Source: Acidimicrobiales bacterium
Lineage (GTDB): Bacteria; Actinomycetota; Acidimicrobiia; Acidimicrobiales; Aldehydirespiratoraceae
Assembly (NCBI GenBank): GCA_029263215.1
Contig: JAJCXY010000035.1
Coordinates: 1-64,000, forward strand
Reading direction: 5' to 3'
Length of the DNA: 64,000 nucleotides
A model generated the notes under the pieces. The model was not told where the DNA came from. It saw only the letters and a program-made list of their open reading frames with translations, and searched no databases. Every line of letters starts with the position of its first letter. Position 1 is the stretch's first letter. Of the stretch, positions 1-8,483 are shown piece after piece. Both the position numbers and the translations under genes were made by a program.

Positions 1-131
1 CCTCCGATACCAAACAAGTGTTCGACTCATCGAAGTAGCGGCAACTCCCGGGTGAGGCTTGTTCGCCTTGTGAGGCCTCAGCGACGGGCCCTTGAAGCCG
101 AGTGACGTCGGCATCCGGCCTGAACTCGTCA

Positions 132-788
132 TTAGGGCGTAGCAGCGCCCTCAGTTTGGAAGAGAATTTCGTAGGAGCAGGTGTGCGCCCCGGCGGTCTT
201 GTGGGTCACCCTGTCGACTGTTGCATCGGGCATGAGGTCGCGAATGAACTCGAGTTCGGTGGTGCAGGCCTGCCGGTAGTGGGTGGCGACGGCCCAGATG
301 GGGCAGCTGTGAAGGTTGATCCGGTAGTGGTTGTGCTCAGGCTTCTCGCAATCGGCGAGGTAACCCTGATCGTCGAGCATGTGGGTCAGGACGTCGACTC
401 GTTGGGCGATTGACTTGCCGATCAGTTTGTCTTGCGCGCTCTCCACGAGGCGGAGTCGGCGCCGCTCGAATACTCGACTCACGAGTTCGGGGTCTTCTTC
501 TTCGATGTGTTCGAGGAGCTCGACGGAGAGGCTGCTGTCGGTCGTGGCGAAGAGTGGTTCGGTGAGGTCGGTGGCGTGGTAGCGGTCGGCCGGCCGTCCG
601 GGTTGGCCGCGGTCTGGAGTCGCGGTGATGAGGCCGGCGGATCGCAGTGCCCTCAAGTGTTGGCGAACGGCGCTGGAGGAGATCTCGAGGGTGGCCGCGA
701 GTTCTTCGGCGGTTGCGTCGCCGCTGCGCTTTAGTGCAGCGAGCACCCAGTGCTGAGTCGGCGAAGGCGCAGCGCTGGTGGTGTGCAT
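132..788 (-). CDS. sufR: SufR-type Fe-S responsive transcriptional regulator
   Basis: A 218-aa regulator. Residues about 11-60 form a winged helix-turn-helix of the ArsR/DeoR sort (SSSAVRQHLRALRSAGLI). The C-terminal half holds cysteines at 147, 162, 175 and 204, in the region where SufR proteins bind a [4Fe-4S] cluster. It is divergent from a ferredoxin-sufABCDT operon, with only 136 bp between, which is the usual position of sufR in actinobacteria. By family knowledge it should repress the suf genes when its cluster is intact and release them when the cluster is lost under iron or oxidative stress. A 19-bp inverted repeat at 822-840 is a candidate operator. The cysteine spacing is my reading; which residues are ligands is inferred. 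Confidence 0.85.
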   Translation of the reverse strand: MHTTSAAPSPTQHWVLAALKRSGDATAEELAATLEISSSAVRQHLRALRSAGLITATPDRGQPGRPADRYHATDLTEPLFATTDSSLSVELLEHIEEEDPELVSRVFERRRLRLVESAQDKLIGKSIAQRVDVLTHMLDDQGYLADCEKPEHNHYRINLHSCPIWAVATHYRQACTTELEFIRDLMPDATVDRVTHKTAGAHTCSYEILFQTEGAATP

Positions 789-821
789 CTTCCGATCGTA
801 ACATGTCGGTAGGGTTTAGAG

Positions 822-840
822 AGTTTCGCAACGTGAAACT
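822..840. promoter_or_regulatory. Inverted repeat between sufR and the suf operon, candidate SufR operator
   Basis: Arms AGTTTC (822-827) and GAAACT (835-840) are perfectly complementary around a 7-nt spacer. It lies between the two divergent genes, 34 bp from the sufR start. Position and symmetry suggest a repressor site; it does not match a consensus I am sure of. Confidence 0.45.
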
Positions 841-924
841 GTTGTAAGGCTGATAGGTTGGGCACGATCGAGCCACCAATAGACCAAGAACGGATGCTGT
901 GACCACAGCGAGGAGAAGAACGAC

Positions 925-1191
925 ATGAAAGTCTGGATCGATCAGGATCTCTGCACTGGCGACGGGTTGTGCGAAGAGATCGCCCCCGATGTGTTCTTCG
1001 CCATGGACGACGGGCTCTTCTACGTGAAGGAGTCAGAGGGCAACTTCGGGGCAGAGAAGCTGTTCGATGGCACAGCCAACTCGGCGGGCTCCGACGGTAT
1101 GGCTCGGATACCCGACGGCAGTCTGGAGTCGGTCATCGAGGCGGCAGAGGAGTGCCCAGGTGAGTGCATCTTCATCGAAGTCGACGGGTAG
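925..1191 (+). CDS. Small ferredoxin (3Fe-4S/4Fe-4S type)
   Basis: An 88-aa acidic protein of the single-cluster ferredoxin type common in actinobacteria. The N-terminal motif is C10-T-G-D13-G-L-C16 and the C-terminal motif is C77-P-G-E-C81. Asp13 stands where a second cysteine would complete a 4Fe-4S site, so a [3Fe-4S] cluster, or an Asp-ligated 4Fe-4S one, is likely. Such ferredoxins often feed electrons to cytochrome P450s, but here it is first in the suf operon and may serve Fe-S assembly. The region between the motifs is longer than in minimal ferredoxins. AGGAGAAG sits about 8 nt before the ATG. Confidence 0.8.
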   Translation: MKVWIDQDLCTGDGLCEEIAPDVFFAMDDGLFYVKESEGNFGAEKLFDGTANSAGSDGMARIPDGSLESVIEAAEECPGECIFIEVDG

Positions 1192-1275
1192 TCAGGAGCG
1201 CCGATCCCGGCGCTGCGAGCCTGTCGCAACGAACCAAACGGAACCGTACCGAAGCCAACGAAGGAGCCAAGAGCG

Positions 1276-1625
1276 ATGACAACGACCGAGCTGGAGACGC
1301 AACCGCCGATCGCGCTGAGTCGTGAGGCGGTAGCGAAGGTGGCTGAACTCTTGGCCGACGAGGGTGAACAGGATCTCGGGCTTCGGGTGGCAGTTCGCGC
1401 GGGTGGATGTTCGGGCTTCTCCTATGAGATGTACTTCGATTCCGATGAGAGCCCCGATGATCACGTCGCCACCTTCGGACCTGTCACGGTCAGAATCGAC
1501 GCGGCCAGCGCCCCGCACCTTGCCGGCGCAACGCTGAACTACAGCGACGGCCTCCAGGGCGCAGGATTCAGCATCGACAACCCCAACGCCCAGCGCAGCT
1601 GTGGGTGCGGGAAGTCGTTCAGCTG

Positions 1626-1626
<1 letters not shown>
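1276..1626 (+). CDS. sufA: A-type Fe-S cluster carrier (SufA/IscA/ErpA family)
   Basis: A 116-aa protein with the three conserved cysteines of A-type carriers: Cys45 in GGCSGFSY and Cys109/Cys111 in SCGCGKSF near the C-terminus. The family receives Fe-S clusters from the SufBCD scaffold and passes them to apoproteins. The stop codon overlaps the sufB start (TGATG at 1624-1628), so translation is probably coupled. Whether it is closer to SufA or ErpA cannot be decided by eye. Confidence 0.88.
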
Positions 1627-3067
<1,441 letters not shown>

Positions 3068-3068
<1 letters not shown>

Positions 3069-3853
3069 TGTTGCACGTCGAGAATCTCACCGCCTCGATC
3101 GGCGGAACCCCGATCCTCAACGGACTCGACCTCGATGTCGGGTCGGGCGGAGTCCACGCCATCATGGGCCCCAACGGTTCGGGCAAGAGCACCTTCGCCC
3201 ATGCACTAGCTGGCCGAGACGGCTACGAGATCGACGGCAGGGCCACGCTAGACGGCGTTGATCTGCTCGACATGGAACCCGAGGCTCGGGCGGCAGCCGG
3301 CGTGTTTGTCGGCTTCCAGTACCCGGTGGAGATCCCGGGCGTGAACAATATGTACTTCTTGCGCACCGCGTTGAACTCGGTGCGGCGTGCACGCGGCGAG
3401 ACCGAGATTGGTGCACGCGACTTCCTGGCCGTTGCCCAAGAAGCGATGGATCTTGTGGAGATGAAGGAGGACTTTCTCCACCGTGCCGTCAATGCCGGTT
3501 TCAGTGGCGGCGAGAAGAAGCGCAATGAGATCCTGCAGATGGCGGTGATGGAGCCGCGTCTGGCCGTGCTGGACGAGACCGACTCGGGTCTCGACATCGA
3601 CGCCCTGCGCATCGTTGCGTCCGGTGTCAACGCACTGCGAAGGCCGGAGCGCTCCATGATCGTGATCACGCACTACCAGCGGCTGCTCGACTACATCAAG
3701 CCGGACTTCGTACATGTCTTGGTCGATGGCCGCATCGTCGAGTCGGGTGATCACACCCTCGCGCTGCATCTCGACGACCACGGCTACGCCGACTTCGTCA
3801 ACCACGATCTGGATGATGCTCCCGAACGTCCCCTCTCGGGAGCGGCGAGGTGA
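3068..3853 (+). CDS. sufC: Fe-S assembly ATPase SufC
   Basis: A 261-aa ABC-type ATPase. Walker A is GPNGSGKST near residue 35, the signature is FSGGEKKRNEILQ and Walker B is LAVLDETDSGLD, the form typical of SufC rather than transporters. It binds SufB and SufD and drives conformational change of the scaffold. It overlaps sufB at the start and sufD at the end (GTGA, 3850-3853), so sufBCD are stoichiometrically coupled. Confidence 0.95.
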
Positions 3854-5070
3854 CCGCAACCTCTACGGCAGAACATCAAGAGATTGCAGGGCTCACGTAC
3901 CCGACCAAGCGCGACGAAGCGTGGCGGTACGCCCCCCACGATGTGCTCGGCCAGCTGTCGTTCGGCCTCTCGGTCGGGTCGGCCCGTCAGCTTCCTCCAG
4001 CTTTCGATGCGAGTATCTCTGCGCTCGAGGGACCGCGCATCGTGTTGATCAACGGCGTTGTCGACGCCGAGCGATCAGACCTCAGTGCTCTGCCCGTTGG
4101 GTTGCGTCTCTCGACCTTCGAAGACGCACGGCGCGATCAACCGGAGCTGCTGGCGGTGCACTTCGATAGCGATGTAGACCTGTCCACGGACACGTTCACG
4201 GCTCTCAACATCGCGTTCGGGAGCAACGGCGCCGTAGTCCACGTCACCGGTGGTCATGCCATCGACGTGCCGGTCCAGATCGTCGATATTGCGCTGCCTG
4301 ACGAGACAGGAAGTACGTCATGTAGTGGCGTGGTGATCCATCTCGAAGAGGGCGCGTCGGCGACCGTTGTCGAGACGAGAATCGGCGACGGCGACTTCGG
4401 CGGCTCGAACACCCGCACGACTATCAGCCTTGGCGACCAGGCGTCGCTAGCTCACATCGTGCTTCAGGACATCGCATTGACACAGGTCCATCTGGGGCGT
4501 GTCGACGCGACGCAAGGCGCGGGGAGCGTGCTGCGCTCCCACTTGTTCAACCTCGGTGGCAGGTACGGTCGGGTCGACTACGGCGTGCGCCTCGCCGGTG
4601 AAGGCGCGAAGGTTGAACTCACCGGTTTGTACCTCGGTATGGGCAACCAAGTCCTCGATCAGCAGGTCACCGTCGTACATGCGGCCCCCGACTGCACCAG
4701 TCGTCAATCGTTTCGTGGCATCCTCGACGATGAGAGTACTGGCGTGTTCAACGGTGGAATCGACGTGCGCCCGGGAGCAGACGGTACCGACGCGGAGCAG
4801 TCCAACGACAACCTTCTGTTGTCGGACCGCGCCGAGGCCAACACCCAACCGCGCCTAGAGATCCTTGCCGACCAGGTCGCCTGTAAGCACGGAGCGACCG
4901 TCGGCCAGCTCGACACCGACGCCCTCTACTACCTGCGCACCCGCGGTATTCCCGAGGCCGAGGCACGGCGACTCCTCGTCGGAGGATTCGCCGACCAAGT
5001 CGTCGACACCGTCGACAACGAGATCCTGCGGACCTGGATCACCGAACGGGTGCGACGCCACGATGGCTGA
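3850..5070 (+). CDS. sufD: Fe-S cluster assembly protein SufD
   Basis: A 406-aa SufD paralogue of SufB, with an N-terminal PTKRDEAWRY block and a C-terminal CKHGATVGQLDTDALYYLRTRGI block typical of the family. It starts with GTG overlapping the sufC stop. The last 8 nt overlap the sufT start at 5063. It forms the heterodimeric scaffold with SufB on SufC. The order B-C-D differs from the B-D-C order common in mycobacteria. Confidence 0.93.
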   Translation: MTATSTAEHQEIAGLTYPTKRDEAWRYAPHDVLGQLSFGLSVGSARQLPPAFDASISALEGPRIVLINGVVDAERSDLSALPVGLRLSTFEDARRDQPELLAVHFDSDVDLSTDTFTALNIAFGSNGAVVHVTGGHAIDVPVQIVDIALPDETGSTSCSGVVIHLEEGASATVVETRIGDGDFGGSNTRTTISLGDQASLAHIVLQDIALTQVHLGRVDATQGAGSVLRSHLFNLGGRYGRVDYGVRLAGEGAKVELTGLYLGMGNQVLDQQVTVVHAAPDCTSRQSFRGILDDESTGVFNGGIDVRPGADGTDAEQSNDNLLLSDRAEANTQPRLEILADQVACKHGATVGQLDTDALYYLRTRGIPEAEARRLLVGGFADQVVDTVDNEILRTWITERVRRHDG

Positions 5071-5647
5071 ACAACAGGAGATGAGCGAACAACCGGTCGC
5101 GATCGGCTCGACGCGAGCTTTAGTCCTCCCGCACGAATGCGAGGTGACCATAGTCCCCGCCGGTCACCGGGCCACCCTCGCAGAAGGTGAACACGTCACC
5201 GTGCTCCAAGCTCTCGGCGGAACCGCCACCGTCACCACCCGCGAGGGCGAGATGGCTCGCCTCAGCCCACACGATGCGATCGACTTCGGCCTCGTACAGG
5301 CTCCCACCCCACACAAGGCCGCAGACGGATCGGCGTTCAACATTGACGCGGTGTGGGAAGCCGCCACCACCGTCTACGACCCTGAGATACCCGTCGACAT
5401 CGTCGAACTCGGTCTCGTCTACCGGGTCGACGCGGACGAGTTGCCCGACGGCACATGGCTCGTCGATATCGACATGTCGGTCACCGCGCCGTTCTGTGGC
5501 ATGGGCGACATCCTGCGCCAAGACCTCCACGATGCCGTCGCCGCCCTGCCGGGTGTATCGGCGGTCAACGTCGCACTCGTCTTTGACCCACCGTGGGACG
5601 CATCGCGCCTCTCCGATGTCGCCCGGCTCGAGCTGGGAATGATGTGA
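5063..5647 (+). CDS. sufT: SufT-like Fe-S maturation protein (DUF59/MIP18 family)
   Basis: A 194-aa protein. The first half, about residues 10-85, is a SufT-type N-terminal domain. The second half is a DUF59 domain with YDPEIPVDIVELGLVYRV and the cysteine-containing TAPFCGMGDILRQDL. SufT proteins assist Fe-S maturation. Start at ATG 5063 overlaps sufD by 8 nt; ATG 5081 is an alternative. The stop (TGA 5645-5647) overlaps a GTG that begins a short truncated frame. Confidence 0.85.
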   Translation: MAEQQEMSEQPVAIGSTRALVLPHECEVTIVPAGHRATLAEGEHVTVLQALGGTATVTTREGEMARLSPHDAIDFGLVQAPTPHKAADGSAFNIDAVWEAATTVYDPEIPVDIVELGLVYRVDADELPDGTWLVDIDMSVTAPFCGMGDILRQDLHDAVAALPGVSAVNVALVFDPPWDASRLSDVARLELGMM

Positions 5648-5787
5648 TCGACCCAATGACTGTGCCTCGGCCGAACGTATCGAGCCCGGAACTGGTCGGC
5701 GACGACGACTACTCGGTCGCCAGCATGAACGCGCTGCGCGACGTCATCGATCCTGTGCGCTCCCGAAACTCCGTCGTGAGGCGCTGA
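5644..5787 (+). pseudogene. Truncated start of a second DUF59-like metal-sulfur assembly gene
   Basis: A 47-codon frame whose GTG start overlaps the sufT stop in the same GTGA manner as the other operon genes. It ends SMNALRDVIDPVRSRNSVVRR, which resembles the first helix and strand of DUF59 proteins (typically RDVIDPELGINVVDLG) before a stop. Nothing like the rest of a DUF59 domain follows. I read it as the 5' stump of a lost operon gene; a genuine small peptide is the alternative. Confidence 0.4.
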
Positions 5788-5924
5788 CAAGGCGAAACGC
5801 GAAGGTTCAGGCTGCTGCGATGTCGATCCAACATGATCTGGTGGCGTGTTGGTTAAGGGTTGTAATCCCTGAGGGTGTCGGAAATTGATTCGTCTGTGTC
5901 TTCAGGCGATGCTGGGCGTACTAG

Positions 5925-5956
5925 TGCATGCGTTTCTGCTAGCATTATTGCATGCA
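5925..5956 (+). promoter_or_regulatory. Promoter and candidate autoregulatory boxes of the first toxin-antitoxin pair
   Basis: TGCATGC (5925-5931) and TGCATGCA (5949-5956), both self-complementary, flank an extended -10 TGC-TAGCAT (5937-5945). The -10 hexamer is exactly 6 nt before the antitoxin ATG at 5952, so the mRNA would be leaderless. No good -35 is visible. Confidence 0.45.
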
Positions 5957-6146
5957 AAGCACGAGCGTGAGAGTGGATGTTGGGACCCATCGAGAACTCA
6001 AGGTGCTCGCTGCCTCTCTGGGTCTAAGCGTGGGGGATACCGTCGCTCTCGCAGTGCGTCGGCTTCGTCAGGATCGGATCGGGGCTGATCTTGCTCAGGG
6101 TTTGAGCGCCGAAGAGGTTGATTGGCTCGATGCTGACCTCGGGTGA
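5952..6146 (+). CDS. Antitoxin of a PemK/MazF-type toxin-antitoxin pair
   Basis: A 64-aa protein with a ribbon-helix-helix-like N-terminus (SVRVDVGTHRELKVLAASLGLSVGDTVALAVRRL) followed by an acidic tail that ends LSAEEVDWLDADLG, the usual layout of DNA-binding antitoxins whose tail blocks the toxin. Its end overlaps the next gene, a MazF-like toxin, by 17 nt. It should neutralise the toxin and repress its own promoter. The exact antitoxin family is not certain. Confidence 0.7.
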   Translation: MQSTSVRVDVGTHRELKVLAASLGLSVGDTVALAVRRLRQDRIGADLAQGLSAEEVDWLDADLG

Positions 6147-6474
6147 TGTCGTCGAATTGGATCTTGGTGCTCCTGCGGGAAGAGAAGCTGGGTTTCGACA
6201 TCCGGCTATCGTTGTGACGGCGCAGGGTGTCCTGGACGCAGATCCAAGTGTTGTGCAGGTTGTGCCCCTTACTTCGACGCTTCGAGGTTTCTCCTCTGAG
6301 GTCGAGATCAATGGCGACGATGCGAACGGTCTTGAGCAGATGTCATCTGCTCAGTGCCAGCACATTCGAGCGGTGGCGGCGGGACGGATCGAACAGACGC
6401 GAGGCAATGTTGGGCCGGCTGTCTTGGTGCAGGTCCGCGAGTTGCTTGGGCTCATTCTCGATGTCCCCGGGTGA
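6130..6474 (+). CDS. PemK/MazF-family endoribonuclease toxin
   Basis: A 114-aa protein beginning with the family signature GDVVELDLG and carrying FRHPAIVVTAQ and VVQVVPLTSTLRGF, matching the beta-barrel of PemK/MazF ribonucleases that cleave mRNA. Start chosen at ATG 6130, which gives the normal short N-terminus; a TTG at 6118 is the alternative. It overlaps the upstream antitoxin gene. It is one of three such toxins within 5 kb. Confidence 0.75.
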   Translation: MLTSGDVVELDLGAPAGREAGFRHPAIVVTAQGVLDADPSVVQVVPLTSTLRGFSSEVEINGDDANGLEQMSSAQCQHIRAVAAGRIEQTRGNVGPAVLVQVRELLGLILDVPG

Positions 6475-7145
6475 GGCGAGGGGTGTCTCATTGGTAGTGC
6501 TTTGCTAATGGCATCTGGCGTTCTGTAGCGGCAACGAGCGGTAAGGAGCGGATTCGGGGTTAGCTCGGACGCTGGTTACCTCAGGATGACGCTGGATGCG
6601 CGTTTGGGGAGGTGAGTTCAAGTCCCCCCTCCGACGCCATAGAAATCCCTTGTCAGAGCCTATGGAAAGGCCCCCGGGGGTGTCGTTTGCAAACGGATTT
6701 GCTAAAGCCAGGAGGCGAGACCCGTTGTGCTGGCCCGGACTAGGACCTGATGGCGAAGGGCGAGGATCTCGGTGCCACGCTTGTCGCCAGACACCAACAG
6801 CAGCCCGAGACGGTCGATCAGGAGCCGGAACAGGCGCGAGGGGAGCGATGACACGGCCAGTCACGGTACCGGCCAACAGAGCTTTGGAGCTGACCCGAAG
6901 CGTTCTCGATGCGCCCTCAGGAGCTGATGGCGAAGCAGGATGAGCTCGAGATCTTTCGACCGTCCAGAGCGAACGGCGAGCCGGGCAAGGGCGGCGACGA
7001 GACGGTAGAGGGTGCGAGACACGAGCTACCAGGATGGCGGCATCGTGCCTTGCAACGGCCACGGCCGAGTCTCCGGCCCATCACACCTCTGGTGTGCATC
7101 GCGAAACGCATTGCTAACTGCGCTCCAGACGCCTATGCTGATTGT
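6475..7145. other. 670-bp stretch without a convincing gene; contains a tRNA-3'-end-like sequence
   Basis: Frames here have no recognisable family and are likely chance ORFs. At about 6610-6642 the sequence has a T-loop-like TTCAAGT, a pyrimidine-rich 3' strand and a terminal CGCCA, like the end of a tRNA, but the T-stem (GTGAG/CCCCC) does not pair and no matching 5' acceptor strand (CGTCGGAG) occurs upstream. It may be a tRNA fragment or an old attachment site. The 3' end of the stretch holds the promoter of the second antitoxin. Confidence 0.4.
7111..7139 (+). promoter_or_regulatory. Promoter of the second toxin-antitoxin pair (leaderless)
   Basis: TTGCTA (7111-7116), 17-bp spacer, TATGCT (7134-7139). 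The -10 ends 6 nt before the antitoxin ATG at 7146, implying transcription starts at or next to the start codon. Confidence 0.5.
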
Positions 7146-7394
7146 ATGGCTCAACTAGTAACCCGAGTAGAAGACGACCTTGCGGCTGCGGTCGATCAAC
7201 TCGTGGCGGCTGGCGTCGTGGCGAGTCGTTCCGCGGCGGTGCGTCTGGCTCTTGAACAGCTTGTCGACCGGTGTCGTCGCCATGAGATCGGCGCGCAAAT
7301 CGCGCGCGGATATCGAGAGCGTCCGCAAGATGACGCGGAGATCGCGTGGGCGGATGAGTCCTCGGTGCGGATGATTGCGGAAGAACCCTGGTGA
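7146..7394 (+). CDS. Ribbon-helix-helix antitoxin of a MazF-type pair
   Basis: An 82-aa protein: MAQLVTRVEDDLAAAVDQLVAAGVVASRSAAVRLAL is a ribbon-helix-helix DNA-binding domain, and the tail after residue 55 is the acidic toxin-binding part. ATG 7146 is chosen because the frame upstream (from 6909) is compositionally unlike it and a well-placed promoter ends 6 nt before. The stop overlaps the toxin GTG (GTGA at 7391-7394). Confidence 0.75.
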   Translation: MAQLVTRVEDDLAAAVDQLVAAGVVASRSAAVRLALEQLVDRCRRHEIGAQIARGYRERPQDDAEIAWADESSVRMIAEEPW

Positions 7395-7708
7395 GCATGA
7401 CACCGACCCAGGGCGAGGTCTGGTGGGCCGAAGCCGAGGACAAACGGCGACCGGTGTTGATCGTGACACGCAGCGATGCTGTGCCACTACTGACATGGAT
7501 CATCGTAGCGCCGGTGACGCGCACCATTCGCCAAATCCCGACGGAGGTCCGACTCGGAGCGGGTCACGGACTCCCTGATGAGTGTGTGGCGTCGTTCGAC
7601 AATCTACAGCCGATACGGCGGTCGTTTCTCACCCAGCGGGCCGGTGAACTTCAGATCGAGGAACTCGATGAGATCTGCCGAGCACTCCGTGGGCTTGCAG
7701 ACTGCTGA
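7391..7708 (+). CDS. PemK/MazF-family endoribonuclease toxin
   Basis: A 105-aa toxin with GEVWWAEAEDKRRPVLIVTRSD, IIVAPVTRTIR and FDNLQPIRRSFLTQRAGEL, the characteristic strands of PemK/MazF ribonucleases. GTG 7391 overlaps the antitoxin stop; ATG 7397 is an alternative start two codons later. Second of three pairs in this patch. Confidence 0.85.
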   Translation: MSMTPTQGEVWWAEAEDKRRPVLIVTRSDAVPLLTWIIVAPVTRTIRQIPTEVRLGAGHGLPDECVASFDNLQPIRRSFLTQRAGELQIEELDEICRALRGLADC

Positions 7709-7807
7709 CGACCGGTCGTTGAGATTCCGGGCATCGCGCAACCGACCGACACCACCCGACGGGACTCGATCCCTTAAGACGCATCTCGCAGGACCGATGG
7801 GTCGAGG

Positions 7808-8455
7808 ATGCGTAGAACAACAGGTGTCACCAACGAACACGCGATCCGCAACCGGCTAGGGCATGGATCCGCTTCCGTCATCGGTTTGCTATTGACCTCG
7901 TTGCTGCTTGCCTCGTGCGGGTCTGCCAGCGGTCCTTCCGCCGATCCTCCTGCCGAGAGCCAAACCGCCCCCGCCGTCGAGCGAATCGCAGAGCCCGACT
8001 CCGACTGTGCACCTCCACCCACGAGCCTCTCGGACGCGGTGGCGATCGGCATTGATCGAACGGACTGCTTCTACGCGGCCCCTGTCACCCTCACTGCTGC
8101 AATCTCGGGGAAAATCGACTTGCTCGTCAGCTCACCTCCGGTGACGTGCGCCGTGGATGTCCTGAATAAGGACGGATCAACGAACTCCTCGTTCTCACTC
8201 GATAGCTCCGACACCGTGAGCGCCTGGGTGCTCGACGCCGGCGAGGGCATGGCCCTATCTCACAAGGACGGCGCCGCGTGCCGATTCCAGGTCAACTGGA
8301 CACCATCGGCCGCTGCGGCGCCCACCTCTACAACCACGACAGCGACACCGACCACCACCTCAACGACGACCACCACCTCAACGACGACCACGACCACGAC
8401 GACCACGACGACGACTGCCCCGGCACCGACCACCACATCCAGTGTCGGCAGCTGA
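7808..8455 (+). CDS. Putative secreted lipoprotein with Thr-rich C-terminal tail
   Basis: A 215-aa protein. A basic N-terminus and hydrophobic stretch end in a lipobox (LLASC) around residue 37, so it is probably anchored to the outer face of the membrane. Residues about 38-165 form an unrecognised domain with four cysteines that could make two disulfides. The last 45 residues are almost only Thr with some Ser, Pro and Ala, probably an extended and possibly glycosylated spacer. The Thr tract includes a tandem 18-bp repeat. It precedes an SLH-domain hydrolase by 28 nt, suggesting a shared envelope role. Function unknown. Confidence 0.6.
   Translation: MRRTTGVTNEHAIRNRLGHGSASVIGLLLTSLLLASCGSASGPSADPPAESQTAPAVERIAEPDSDCAPPPTSLSDAVAIGIDRTDCFYAAPVTLTAAISGKIDLLVSSPPVTCAVDVLNKDGSTNSSFSLDSSDTVSAWVLDAGEGMALSHKDGAACRFQVNWTPSAAAAPTSTTTTATPTTTSTTTTTSTTTTTTTTTTTTAPAPTTTSSVGS
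8351..8386 (+). repeat. Tandem 18-bp repeat in a Thr-rich coding tract
   Basis: Two exact back-to-back copies of ACCACCACCTCAACGACG inside the lipoprotein gene. The flanking DNA is also ACC/ACG codon-rich, a slippage-prone tract likely to vary in length between strains. Confidence 0.8.
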
Positions 8456-8483
8456 TCCAGCACCCACCGGAGGAGTACCCAGT

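Noticed and set aside
6668-6680. CCCCCGGGGG palindrome as a terminator
   Set aside because: Short, no loop and no adjacent gene end.
6505-7062. Long frames on both strands (for example 6596-6943 plus and 6505-7062 minus)
   Set aside because: Arg/Gly/Pro-rich low-complexity products with no family; one reads through the tRNA-like sequence, a common source of false peptides.
8320-8450. CRISPR-like or minisatellite array
   Set aside because: Only two 18-bp units within a Thr-codon tract; no spacers.
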